This document shows, piece after piece, positions 25,694 to 34,176 of a DNA stretch of 53,258 nucleotides. This DNA comes from an uncultured Bacteroidaceae bacterium (GTDB lineage: Bacteria; Bacteroidota; Bacteroidia; Bacteroidales; Bacteroidaceae), in assembly GCA_905234555.1 (NCBI GenBank), contig CAJOHO010000007.1, positions 1-53,258 on the forward strand, written 5' to 3'. A model generated the notes under the pieces. The model worked only from the letters and a program-made list of their open reading frames with translations, did no database searches and was not told the DNA's origin. Both the position numbers and the translations under genes were made by a program. Position 1 is the stretch's first letter. Each line of letters opens with the position of its first letter.

Positions 25694-28420
25694 ATGAAAA
25701 TTCATTTTTCCATTCAATACAAAACTCAGTGGGGCGAAGAAATCCGCGTGAAGATAGGCGAGAAACTCTTCCCCCTACAGACATACGACGGCAACCTGTG
25801 GACTGCCGACATCGACCTCAAAGCCAAGGAAGTAGGCGACGCCCTGACGTATCAGTATGCGCTCTACCGCAACGACGAACTCGTTTGGACTGAGTGGGAT
25901 GTAGCTCCACACATTGTGAAACTGAACGGACAGAAAGCCTACAAGACGGTTGCCGACGACGACCAGACCTTTGTTCTCACAGATTTCTGGCGACCCATCC
26001 CCGAAAATCTGCCGTTGTTCTCTTCCGCCTTTACTGACGGTGTGGCTTCACACGGAGCGCCCCTCAAAGAGGCTTTGCCGTCTTTCAACCAGACGCTCCA
26101 GCTCCGCATCGTGGAGCCACGCCTGCTTCGCAACCAGCATTTGGCAGTCTGTGGCAACACCTCCCAACTGGGCAACTGGACGACACCTGTCCGTATGTCA
26201 CTCATCGGATTACAGGAATGGGGACTGAATATCGATGCCAACCAAATCTTCCATCCCATTGAGTATAAGTACGTCATTGTTGACGATTCGGGTAATATCA
26301 CACATTGGGAAGACGGACCCAACCGCGCCATCACTTCCCTCAAACTGAAGAATGGAGAGACCTGGATCAAGACGGATGATGCAGCACGCTTCACGCTGCC
26401 AAACTGGAAATGTGCCGGTGTGGTGATTCCCGTTTTCTCGCTCCGTACAGAAAAAAGCTACGGAATCGGTGACTTTGGCGACCTGAAGGAGATGATTCGC
26501 TGGGCTGCTTCCGTCGGAATGCACGCTGTTCAGATCCTGCCCATCAACGACACCATGATGACAGGAACCTGGCAGGATTCATATCCTTATAATTCCATTT
26601 CCATCTATGCTTTCCACCCCATCTACTGCGACATCAACGCTTTGCCACGACTCGCTGACAAACTGAAGATGGAGACCTTCATGATGGAGCAGCAAGAACT
26701 CAACGCCTTACCACAGATTGACTACGAACGGGTGCTGAAACTCAAGACAGAGTATCTGCGACTGATCTTTGAACAGGAAGGGAAGGAAGTGCTGGCATCA
26801 GCTGGTTTCAAAGCTTACTTCGAAGCCAACAAGGATTGGCTCGTTCCTTACGCTGCCTTCTGCCACTTGCGCGACACCTACGGCACACCCGACTTTTCCA
26901 CTTGGGCAAAATTCAGTACCTATGATCCGACTGCCATCAGCCGGCTCTGCTCACCTCGAGGAAAGAACTATCACAGCATCGCCTTACATTATTATATACA
27001 GTACCAGCTCCACCTCCAGCTTACCAGTGTTCACGAAACTGCCAAGGAGGAAGGTATCATCATCAAAGGCGATATTCCTATCGGCATCTCCCGCACCAGT
27101 GTGGAAGCATGGGCAGAGCCTCGCTATTTCAACCTCAACTCACAAGCCGGTGCCCCACCCGACGACTTCTCTGCCAACGGACAGAACTGGGGATTCCCCA
27201 CCTACAACTGGGACACCATGCTGGCTGACGGCTGTTCCTGGTGGTTGCGTCGTTTCCGCAAGATGGCTGAGTACTTCGATGCGTACCGTATTGACCACGT
27301 GCTGGGCTTCTTCCGCATCTGGGATATTCCGCTCCACTCCGTTCACGGACTGCTCGGACAGTTCTCACCATCTATGCCAATGAGTCAGAGCGAGATCGAA
27401 AGCTACGGTTTCAGCTTCGATCGCGAACTCATGACGCGCCCGTACATCAACGACAACGTGCTCTTCAGCATTTTCGGCTATCGGGCTGAACTCGTCAAGA
27501 CCCTCTATCTCAATGTGCTGAACACGGAAGACAAACAAGAATCGTTCAATGCCTTCGGAGGTTCGAACTCCTTCTACTGCATGAAGCCTGAGTTCGACAC
27601 ACAGCGGAAAGTTCAGGCTGCCTTTGCCCAGAAGACGGACAAGGAGGACCTGGATTTGCGCGACGGACTCTATGCCCTCATCAGCAACGTGCTTTTCGTT
27701 GTGGACAGACACAACCCGCAGACCTATCATCCGCGCATCTCTGCTCAACTCGACTTGGCATACCGCGAACTCAGCGAACAGCAGCAGCAGGCTTTCAACA
27801 ACCTCTACAACGATTACTACTATCGCCGTCACAACCAGTTCTGGTACAACGAAGCGATGAAGAAACTCCCACGCCTCACGCAATCCACCCGCATGTTGGT
27901 GTGCGCAGAGGACCTGGGAATGGTACCCGACTGCGTACCTTGGGTGATGGAACAGCTGCGAATGCTCAGTCTCGAGATCCAGACTATGCCGAAAGCCTTG
28001 GGACTCACCTTTGGCATTCTCTCCGACAACCCCTACCGTTCTGTCGCCACCATCTCCACCCACGACATGTCAACCATGCGCCAATGGTGGGACGAAGACG
28101 AAGAACGCACCCAGGCTTTCTACAACCAGGCACTTCATATCGACGGGACAGCACCCCATCCGCTTCCAGGCTGGCTGGCAGAGGAAATCGTCAACCGACA
28201 TCTCTACTGCCCGTCTATGCTCTGCCTCCTTTCTCTTCAGGACTGGCTGGCAATCGATGAAAACCTGCGCAATCCCAACCCCAACGCCGAACGAATCAAC
28301 ATCCCGGCTAACCCGCGTCACTACTGGCGTTGGCGCATGCATCTGTCCATCGAGCAACTCAACCAAAGCGAAACGTTCAACCATCATGTCCGTTCTATGA
28401 TTGAACGAAGCGGAAGATAG
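25694..28420 (+). CDS. malQ: 4-alpha-glucanotransferase, GH77, with tandem CBM20 (DPE2-like)
   Basis: This 908-residue enzyme has two N-terminal starch-binding modules (about 1-120 and 130-235; LAVCGNTSQLGNWTTPVRMS is typical of CBM20). The GH77 domain begins near 245 (VVIPVFSLRTEKSYGIGDFG). Catalytic residues seen are the nucleophile D534 in FDAYRIDHVLGF, acid/base E739 in CAEDLGMVP, and D791 in TISTHDMSTMRQWW. The 205-residue distance between D534 and E739 is far longer than in simple MalQ and matches the insertion of plant DPE2. It moves glucan units in maltose, starch or glycogen metabolism, in the cytosol. Next comes DUF5715, 5 bases later. Confidence 0.93.
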   Translation: MKIHFSIQYKTQWGEEIRVKIGEKLFPLQTYDGNLWTADIDLKAKEVGDALTYQYALYRNDELVWTEWDVAPHIVKLNGQKAYKTVADDDQTFVLTDFWRPIPENLPLFSSAFTDGVASHGAPLKEALPSFNQTLQLRIVEPRLLRNQHLAVCGNTSQLGNWTTPVRMSLIGLQEWGLNIDANQIFHPIEYKYVIVDDSGNITHWEDGPNRAITSLKLKNGETWIKTDDAARFTLPNWKCAGVVIPVFSLRTEKSYGIGDFGDLKEMIRWAASVGMHAVQILPINDTMMTGTWQDSYPYNSISIYAFHPIYCDINALPRLADKLKMETFMMEQQELNALPQIDYERVLKLKTEYLRLIFEQEGKEVLASAGFKAYFEANKDWLVPYAAFCHLRDTYGTPDFSTWAKFSTYDPTAISRLCSPRGKNYHSIALHYYIQYQLHLQLTSVHETAKEEGIIIKGDIPIGISRTSVEAWAEPRYFNLNSQAGAPPDDFSANGQNWGFPTYNWDTMLADGCSWWLRRFRKMAEYFDAYRIDHVLGFFRIWDIPLHSVHGLLGQFSPSMPMSQSEIESYGFSFDRELMTRPYINDNVLFSIFGYRAELVKTLYLNVLNTEDKQESFNAFGGSNSFYCMKPEFDTQRKVQAAFAQKTDKEDLDLRDGLYALISNVLFVVDRHNPQTYHPRISAQLDLAYRELSEQQQQAFNNLYNDYYYRRHNQFWYNEAMKKLPRLTQSTRMLVCAEDLGMVPDCVPWVMEQLRMLSLEIQTMPKALGLTFGILSDNPYRSVATISTHDMSTMRQWWDEDEERTQAFYNQALHIDGTAPHPLPGWLAEEIVNRHLYCPSMLCLLSLQDWLAIDENLRNPNPNAERINIPANPRHYWRWRMHLSIEQLNQSETFNHHVRSMIERSGR

Positions 28421-28425
28421 GAAGT

Positions 28426-29259
28426 ATGGCAAAACTGACAAAGCCTGCATACAACCGCACGAAGTTCCTGCTGGTATTCACCGTCACGGTGTTTCTGCTG
28501 GCAGGACTTCGTGCTTTGTTTGGTTTCAACATTCCTCCTTATATAAAACCAGAGGCAAAGACACATAAGAAGAAAACGGAACCGTCCCAACCTCATCAAT
28601 CTGTTTTTGCGCAGATCAGTCCATCTGCGCTCACTCAGCCAACGACATCGGATGAAAATCCTGATGACGAAGACTTCCGACAGCATTTGTGGACGCCTTC
28701 CTTCCGAGGAAACTGGGGCGAAGCCTTCGCCGACAGCCAAGCCGTTCAAATCGAGGCTGCGGAAACAAACGGCATACAGCCTGTCAGCAGCCGAGAAGAA
28801 CTTCAAGAACTGGTGGCAGCCCATCGTTTGGTGGATGTACGCCTCTCTCCTCTGTACCAAGTTGACAGCCTGACACATTCTGTCCCCTATCTTGTTCCAA
28901 AGGCACAGCAACTGCTTCACGAGATTGCGGTCAACTTCCTCGACACGCTCCAGGCCCGCCACCTCCCTCCTCACCTCATCATTGTCAGCTCTGTGCTTCG
29001 CACCGATGAAGATGTGGACAAACTCCAGAAAGGAAACAAGAATGCCACAGACAATTCCTGCCATCGCTACGGAACGACAATCGACATCACCTATCGTCGG
29101 TTCCAGCCGCTCACAGGCAATCCCAACGACGAAGCCACCCTGCAGGACGAGAAACTGAAATTGGCTTTGGCTGAGGTGCTTTACGACCTGAAGCAACAAG
29201 GACGCTGTTACGTGAAATACGAAAAGAAACAGGCTTGTTTCCACCTCACTGTCAGGTAA
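28426..29259 (+). CDS. DUF5715 family protein
   Basis: This 277-residue protein has one N-terminal membrane anchor (FLLVFTVTVFLLAGLRALFG, about 13-33), a proline/lysine-rich linker and a C-terminal domain with VSSVLRTDEDVDKLQKGN, ATDNSCHRYGTTIDITYRRF and QGRCYVKYEKKQACFHLTV. The H-x3-T-x-x-D spacing and the final His resemble M15-type metallopeptidases of the cell wall. I recall this family as DUF5715; the activity is not established. It follows malQ by 5 bases. Confidence 0.75.
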   Translation: MAKLTKPAYNRTKFLLVFTVTVFLLAGLRALFGFNIPPYIKPEAKTHKKKTEPSQPHQSVFAQISPSALTQPTTSDENPDDEDFRQHLWTPSFRGNWGEAFADSQAVQIEAAETNGIQPVSSREELQELVAAHRLVDVRLSPLYQVDSLTHSVPYLVPKAQQLLHEIAVNFLDTLQARHLPPHLIIVSSVLRTDEDVDKLQKGNKNATDNSCHRYGTTIDITYRRFQPLTGNPNDEATLQDEKLKLALAEVLYDLKQQGRCYVKYEKKQACFHLTVR

Positions 29260-29313
29260 AGCTAACGATTTTAACAGAAGGAACGGCAAAAAAGGCGAAA
29301 AGTACTGGCTGCC

Positions 29314-29345
29314 TTTGGCTATGTTCCACATTTTTCGTAACTTTG
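29314..29345 (+). promoter_or_regulatory. promoter of pheT
   Basis: TTTGG (29314-29318), a 19-bp spacer and TAACTTTG (29338-29345): an ideal Bacteroidota promoter, giving a leader of about 90 bases before the pheT ATG. Confidence 0.8.
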
Positions 29346-29439
29346 CACTCAAATTGAGCATACCGCTCAAACTGTGCTCTGCAATTCTGTTGCAGAGGAA
29401 ACTCAAATTGAAGCAAACAACTAAAAATACTGAATCACA
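29346..29439 (+). promoter_or_regulatory. structured 5' leader of pheT
   Basis: The leader has two hairpins: TTGAGC/GCTCAA (29354-29370) and CTCTGCAA/TTGCAGAG (29377-29397, 8-bp stem, 5-nt loop). A direct repeat ACTCAAATTGA flanks them (29347-29357 and 29401-29411). No T run follows, so it is not a simple terminator. No leader peptide rich in Phe codons was found. A regulatory role is inference. Confidence 0.45.
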
Positions 29440-31950
29440 ATGAACGTAAGTTATAAATGGCTGAAGGAATACGTAGATTTCGACCTGACTCCTCAAGAAG
29501 TTGGTGCAGCACTGACCAGCATCGGCCTTGAAGTAGAGGCTGTGGAGGAAGTGCAAAGCATCAAAGGCGGGTTGGAAGGTCTGGTGGTAGGCCACATACT
29601 GACCTGCGAACCTCACCCCAACAGCGACCACATGCACGTCTGCACGGTAGATCTTGGCAATGGTGCAGCGCCTGAGCAGATTGTCTGTGGTGCTCCCAAC
29701 GTTGCAGCCGGCCAAAAAGTGATTGTCGCAACCCTTGGTACAAAACTGTACGACGGCGACCAGGAGTTCACCATCAAGAAGTCAAAACTGAGAGGCATAG
29801 AGTCGAACGGCATGATTTGTGCAGAAGACGAAATCGGTGTGGGCACCAGCCACGACGGAATCATGGTGCTGCCTGCAGAAACGCCTGTCGGTATGCCTGC
29901 CGCCAAGTATTTCGGACTGGAAAGCGACTGGGTGATCGAAGTGGATATCACGCCCAACCACTCTGACGCTTGCAGCCACTGGGGAGTAGCAAGAGATTTC
30001 TACGCCTGGCTGAAGCAAAACGGCCACGAGACTTCCCTCCACCGTCCCAGCGTGGACACTTTCAGCATAGACAGTCACGACCTGGACATCGACATCGTCG
30101 TGGAGCAGCAGGAAGCATGTCCCCGCTACTGTGCCGTGACAGTGAAGAACTGCGAAGTGAAGGAGTCACCGAAATGGCTGAAAGACTACCTCACCACCAT
30201 CGGTCAGCGTCCCATCAACAACATCGTTGACATCACCAATTATATTATGATGGCTTTCGGCCAACCGCTCCACTGCTTTGATGCCGATATGATAAAGGGC
30301 AACAAAGTCGTAGTAAAGGCGATGCCTGAAGGCACTCCGTTCGTGACCCTCGACGGCGTAGAGCACAAACTGAGCGAACGCGACCTCGCCATCTGCAACG
30401 CCGAGGAACCGATGTGTATCGCCGGCGTCTTCGGAGGAAAGGGTTCAGGCACCTACGAAACCACCAAGGACGTGCTCTTCGAATCCGCCTATTTCAATCC
30501 GACATGGATTCGCAAGTCTGCACGCCGTCACGGACTCCAGACGGATGCGTCCTTCCGCTTCGAACGTGGTATCGACCCGTCAGGACAGATCTACGCCGTG
30601 AAGCTCGCTGCCTTGATGGCAAAGGAACTCGCTGGTGGTGAAATCGCAATGGAGATCAAGGATGTTCGCAACGACCAACTGCCACAAGATGCCATCGTTG
30701 ACTTCAGCTATCAGTACTGCCACGATCTGATTGGTAAGGAAATTCCTGTAGCCACACAGCAAAGCATCTGCAAGAATCTGGGAATGGAAATCCTCGAACA
30801 GTCGGAAACCGGCATGAAACTCCGCGTTCCTGCTTTCCGCGTAGATGTGACCAAACCCTGCGACGTGGTTGAAGAGATTCTGCGTATCTATGGCTACGAC
30901 AATGTTGAGATCCCTTCTCAGGTGAAGTCATCCCTCACCGTCAAAGGTGAGCTGGATCGCAGCGTGAAACTCCAGAACCTCATCGGTGAACAGCTCGTAG
31001 GTTGTGGATTCAACGAAATCCTGAACAACTCGCTGACCAAGACCTCCTATTACGATAATATGGAGACGGTCTGCAAGAGCGAGAACCTGGTTCGCCTGAT
31101 GAATCCGCTGAGCCAGGACCTGGGCGTGCTGCGTCAAACCCTCCTTTTCGGTGGTTTGGAAAGCATCAGCCGCAACACCAACCGCAAAATGGCAGACCTG
31201 CGTTTCTTCGAGTTCGGCAATTGCTACTATTTCAATGCGGAGAAAAAACAGGACACAACTGGAGTCATTCCTTCAGGAGAGACGTCAAAGCAGATTCTGG
31301 CTGCCTACAGCGAAGACGAGCACCTCGCTCTCTGGCTCACAGGTAAGCGGGTAAACGGCAACTGGGCACACCAGGATGAAGACACATCGGTATATGAACT
31401 GAAAGCCTACGTGCTGAATATCTTGAAACGACTGGGTGTTCCCTTCGGAGCTTTGGTATTCGGTGAGGAGAGAAACGACATCTTCTCCAAAGCACAGACC
31501 ATCAGCAACAGAGGCGGCAAAATCATCGCCACCTTCGGAATTGTCAGCAAGAAGCAGACCGCCAAGCTCGACATCGAAGCACCGGTCTATTACGCAGACA
31601 TCAACTGGAAGAACCTGATGAAACTGCTGAAGAACAAGAGCGTCAGCTACTACGAACTGTCAAAGTTCCCGGCAGTCAGCCGCGACTTAGCCCTCCTGCT
31701 CGACAAAAGCGTAGAATTTGCGGACATTGAGCGCATCGCCTACCAGAGCGAGAAGAAGTTGCTCAAGGAAGTCAGCCTCTTCGACGTCTATGAAGGCAAG
31801 AACCTTGAAGAAGGAAAGAAGAGCTACGCTGTCAACTTTGTCCTTCAGGACGACACCAAGACCTTGAACGACAAAGCCATCGAGGCCATCATGACAAAGA
31901 TAGAGCAGAACATCTGCAAACAACTCAACGCAAAAGTCCGAGGTAAGTAG
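29440..31950 (+). CDS. pheT: phenylalanyl-tRNA synthetase beta subunit
   Basis: This 836-residue protein starts MNVSYKWLKEYVDFDLTPQE. Domains in order: B1, an EMAP-like tRNA-binding OB fold with GHILTCEPHPNSDHMHVCTV (about 45-150), B3/B4 with SPKWLKDYL and DITNYIMMAFGQPLHCFDAD, B5, the catalytic-like core (RLMNPLSQDLGVLRQTLLFG) and the C-terminal anticodon-binding FDX-ACB domain (SKFPAVSRDLALLLDKSVEF). It forms the alpha2-beta2 enzyme with PheS, which is not in this window, so pheS and pheT are unlinked here. Length is normal. Confidence 0.96.
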   Translation: MNVSYKWLKEYVDFDLTPQEVGAALTSIGLEVEAVEEVQSIKGGLEGLVVGHILTCEPHPNSDHMHVCTVDLGNGAAPEQIVCGAPNVAAGQKVIVATLGTKLYDGDQEFTIKKSKLRGIESNGMICAEDEIGVGTSHDGIMVLPAETPVGMPAAKYFGLESDWVIEVDITPNHSDACSHWGVARDFYAWLKQNGHETSLHRPSVDTFSIDSHDLDIDIVVEQQEACPRYCAVTVKNCEVKESPKWLKDYLTTIGQRPINNIVDITNYIMMAFGQPLHCFDADMIKGNKVVVKAMPEGTPFVTLDGVEHKLSERDLAICNAEEPMCIAGVFGGKGSGTYETTKDVLFESAYFNPTWIRKSARRHGLQTDASFRFERGIDPSGQIYAVKLAALMAKELAGGEIAMEIKDVRNDQLPQDAIVDFSYQYCHDLIGKEIPVATQQSICKNLGMEILEQSETGMKLRVPAFRVDVTKPCDVVEEILRIYGYDNVEIPSQVKSSLTVKGELDRSVKLQNLIGEQLVGCGFNEILNNSLTKTSYYDNMETVCKSENLVRLMNPLSQDLGVLRQTLLFGGLESISRNTNRKMADLRFFEFGNCYYFNAEKKQDTTGVIPSGETSKQILAAYSEDEHLALWLTGKRVNGNWAHQDEDTSVYELKAYVLNILKRLGVPFGALVFGEERNDIFSKAQTISNRGGKIIATFGIVSKKQTAKLDIEAPVYYADINWKNLMKLLKNKSVSYYELSKFPAVSRDLALLLDKSVEFADIERIAYQSEKKLLKEVSLFDVYEGKNLEEGKKSYAVNFVLQDDTKTLNDKAIEAIMTKIEQNICKQLNAKVRGK

Positions 31951-31980
31951 CCCGTCCCGCCCATTGCTGTACCGCCTTAC

Positions 31981-32074
31981 CCCGTCCCGTATATTGCTGT
32001 ATTACAGCAATCATCCGTCCCGTATATTGCTGTATCACAGCAATCCGTCCCGTATGTTGCGACTGAGTCGCAAC
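31981..32074 (+). repeat. three CGTCCCGT-hairpin units between pheT and yebC
   Basis: Three successive units of CGTCCCGTAT plus a hairpin: ATTGCTGT-ATT-ACAGCAAT (about 31993-32011), ATTGCTGT-ATC-ACAGCAAT (about 32026-32044), and GTTGCGAC-TGA-GTCGCAAC (about 32056-32074). An incomplete unit, CCCGTCCCGCCCATTGCTGT, lies just before (31951-31970). They belong to the same hairpin family that sits inside nadE. No T-run follows, so they are not classical terminators. Confidence 0.8.
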
Positions 32075-32109
32075 AAAAAACAAAAAAACAACTAAAAACT
32101 ATAAATCCA

Positions 32110-32841
32110 ATGGGAAGAGCATTTGAATTTCGTAAAGCCCGCAAGCTGAAGCGCTGGGGCAACATGGCAAAAACATTCACCCGTCTGGGCAAACAAATCG
32201 CAATCGCTGTAGCTGAAGGCGGTCCAGAGCCAGAAAACAACTCACGTCTTCGTGCCATCATCGCAACATGCAAGCACGAGAACATGCCAAAAGACAACAT
32301 CGACCGCGCCATCAAGAACGCAGTCGGTAAGGACAAGAACAGCTGGAAGACCATGACCTATGAAGGTTACGGTCCTCACGGCGTTGCCATCTTTGTCGAT
32401 ACCCTGACCGACAACCCCACCCGTACCGTAGCCGACGTTCGTTCCATCTTTAACAAGTTCAACGGAAACCTCGGAACGATGGGATCGCTGGCATTCCTGT
32501 TCGATCACTTCGCACAGTTCACCTTCAAGCCGAAAGACGGAATGGATATGGATGAACTCGTACTCGAACTGATTGACTACGGAGTGAACGACGAGTTCGA
32601 TGAGGAAGAAGACGAAGAGACAGGAGAGAAGAGCATCACCATTTACGGAGACCCCAAGAGCTTCGCACAGATTCAGGGTTATCTCGAAGAGAACGGCTTT
32701 GAAATCACTTCTGCCGAATTCACCTACATCCCCAACGACCTGAAGGAAGTGACGGATGAGCAGCGCGAAACCATCGACAAGATGGTTGAGAAACTCGAAG
32801 AATTCGACGACGTCCAAAACGTCTATACCAATATGAAGTAA
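32110..32841 (+). CDS. YebC/PmpR family regulator
   Basis: This 243-residue protein starts MGRAFEFRKARKLKRWGNMA and has ARGGPEPENN-like EGGPEPENNSRLRAIIATCK, NMPKDNIDRAIKNAVG, YEGYGPHGVAIFVDTLTDNP and the acidic C-terminal domain ending YTNMK. YebC-like proteins act as DNA-binding regulators or as ribosome-associated factors that relieve stalling at proline motifs; which applies here cannot be told. A terminator follows at 32862-32886. Confidence 0.94.
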   Translation: MGRAFEFRKARKLKRWGNMAKTFTRLGKQIAIAVAEGGPEPENNSRLRAIIATCKHENMPKDNIDRAIKNAVGKDKNSWKTMTYEGYGPHGVAIFVDTLTDNPTRTVADVRSIFNKFNGNLGTMGSLAFLFDHFAQFTFKPKDGMDMDELVLELIDYGVNDEFDEEEDEETGEKSITIYGDPKSFAQIQGYLEENGFEITSAEFTYIPNDLKEVTDEQRETIDKMVEKLEEFDDVQNVYTNMK

Positions 32842-32861
32842 AGAACAGATAAACAAACAGA

Positions 32862-32886
32862 AAAAGGAGGGCCACACCCTCCTTTT
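32862..32886 (+). terminator. terminator of yebC
   Basis: Perfect arms AAAAGGAGGG (32862-32871) and CCCTCCTTTT (32877-32886) with loop CCACA. It is symmetrical and may act in both directions. Confidence 0.9.
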
Positions 32887-32912
32887 CTGTTTATCTATAC
32901 AAATTCTCCTCC

Positions 32913-33066
32913 CTCATCCATCATCCATCATTTCTCTTCTTATCAGGGATTTTACGGGATTTATAAGGATTTTTCCCTCTTCCTTCTTACTTCTTACATC
33001 TTACCTCTTCCTTCTTACATCTCCCCTCTCTTTCGGAGAGGGGTTGGGGGAGAGGCTTCTTACATC
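32913..33066. repeat. heptad-like tracts and CCCCTCTC hairpin between yebC and upp
   Basis: Tracts of the type CATCCATCATCCATCATT (about 32915-32935) and CTTCTTACATCTTACCTCTT (about 32980-33020) have a roughly 7-base rhythm. A hairpin CCCCTCTC/GAGAGGGG (about 33023-33043) follows. The tract runs into the last codons of upp, so the C-terminal SKM and its stop codon are made from repeat DNA. No U-run for an upp terminator is present. Confidence 0.65.
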
Positions 33067-33722
33067 TTACTTCCGTAAGCCAAGTCACCGGCATCGCCGA
33101 GACCAGGAACGATATAGGCATGTTCGTTCAGGCAGGGATCGATAGCTGCACACCAGAGAGTGACATTATCAAACTCCTCAAAAGCCTTACGTACATAATC
33201 CACGCCTTTTTGTGAAGCAATCACGCAGCAGAGATGAACCTTCGCTGGCTGCCCCTTCGTACAGAAAGCACCATAACCCAATTCCATGCTGCCACCCGTT
33301 GCCAACATCGGATCAGCGATAATCAGTGTCTTACCCGTCAAATCCGGTGAAGCGATATACTCGATGTTGATACCCACGTTTTCGCACTCCTTATCCTTAT
33401 AATAGCGGTAGGCAGAGACAAAAGCGTTTCCTGCTCTGTCGAATACATCCAAGAAACCTTGATGGAAAGGCAAGCCCGCACGGAAAATCGTGCCGATGAC
33501 AAGTTCGTCGTCGTGGGTGTTCACTTTCGCGATACCAAGGGGTGTAGTGACTTCCTTTTCCGAGTACGTCAATTCCTTACTGACTTCAAAGGCCATCAGC
33601 TGACCGATTCGGGTAAGGTTCTGGCGAAAGCGGAGCCTGTCGCTTTGAATATGCACATCTCTCAACTCAGCGACGAACTGATTCATCACCGAAGGACTGT
33701 CTGCGAAGTTCACTACTTTCAT
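33060..33722 (-). CDS. upp: uracil phosphoribosyltransferase
   Basis: This 220-residue enzyme starts MKVVNFADSPSVMNQFVAEL. It has LTYSEKEVTTPLGIAKVN, FRAGLPFHQGFLD, the PRPP-binding loop TLIIADPMLATGGSMELGYG and the C-terminal uracil-site region PGLGDAGDLAYG. It makes UMP from uracil and PRPP. Its ATG shares one base with the HAD gene stop (TAATG), so the two are coupled. The last codons SKM fall in an intergenic-type GTAAGAT tract. Confidence 0.95.
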   Translation of the reverse strand: MKVVNFADSPSVMNQFVAELRDVHIQSDRLRFRQNLTRIGQLMAFEVSKELTYSEKEVTTPLGIAKVNTHDDELVIGTIFRAGLPFHQGFLDVFDRAGNAFVSAYRYYKDKECENVGINIEYIASPDLTGKTLIIADPMLATGGSMELGYGAFCTKGQPAKVHLCCVIASQKGVDYVRKAFEEFDNVTLWCAAIDPCLNEHAYIVPGLGDAGDLAYGSKM

Positions 33723-34171
33723 TAGTCTTCTTTTTTATGTTTCCAGAACATCCACTTAGGATATGGTGGAGTAGCGGGTACCAATTCTTCACGCACCTTC
33801 CTACGGACAATGCGCTCATAGCTGACACCCTCAGAAATGATCTTATAGATTTCAGGCCAGGTGGGCAGTCCGCCGATATTGCAGTCGTCAATGAAGACAT
33901 CAGCATTCAGCTTACACGAGAAGTTCTCGTTCTTGGCTTCTTGGAAGCGGTCAGAGGAGTCGCTGTTGACAGCATAGAACTCCACGCCGCGTTCACGACA
34001 CCATTCCAACGCCTCATCCAGGAGTTCTCCCTCACGGACAGTCCAGAGGATTAACTTGTGGCGGTCACGTATCAGCATCTTCAGCACCTCACAGGCAAAA
34101 GGACGTTCCTCGCCTATCTCTGGATACTGATGCCGGACAATCGTTCCGTCAAAATCTACTGCGATGACCAT
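33722..34171 (-). CDS. HAD superfamily hydrolase (BT0820-like)
   Basis: This 149-residue protein starts MVIAVDFDGTIVRHQYPEIG; the DFDGT motif is HAD motif I. Motif II is in KLILWTVREGELLDEALEWC and the late acidic motif is DVFIDDCNIGG. It is cap-less or nearly so, like the small Bacteroides HAD proteins. A phosphatase role is likely, substrate unknown. It lies 5 bases after wzc and overlaps upp by 1 base, so wzc-HAD-upp form one leftward unit. Confidence 0.85.
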   Translation of the reverse strand: MVIAVDFDGTIVRHQYPEIGEERPFACEVLKMLIRDRHKLILWTVREGELLDEALEWCRERGVEFYAVNSDSSDRFQEAKNENFSCKLNADVFIDDCNIGGLPTWPEIYKIISEGVSYERIVRRKVREELVPATPPYPKWMFWKHKKED

Positions 34172-34176
34172 ATTCC

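Noticed and set aside
28384-29715. 443-codon minus frame across DUF5715 and the pheT promoter
   Set aside because: It crosses an ideal plus-strand promoter and shows no domain.
31981-32074. Rho-independent terminators after pheT
   Set aside because: The hairpins lack U-runs and belong to the repeat family found inside nadE.
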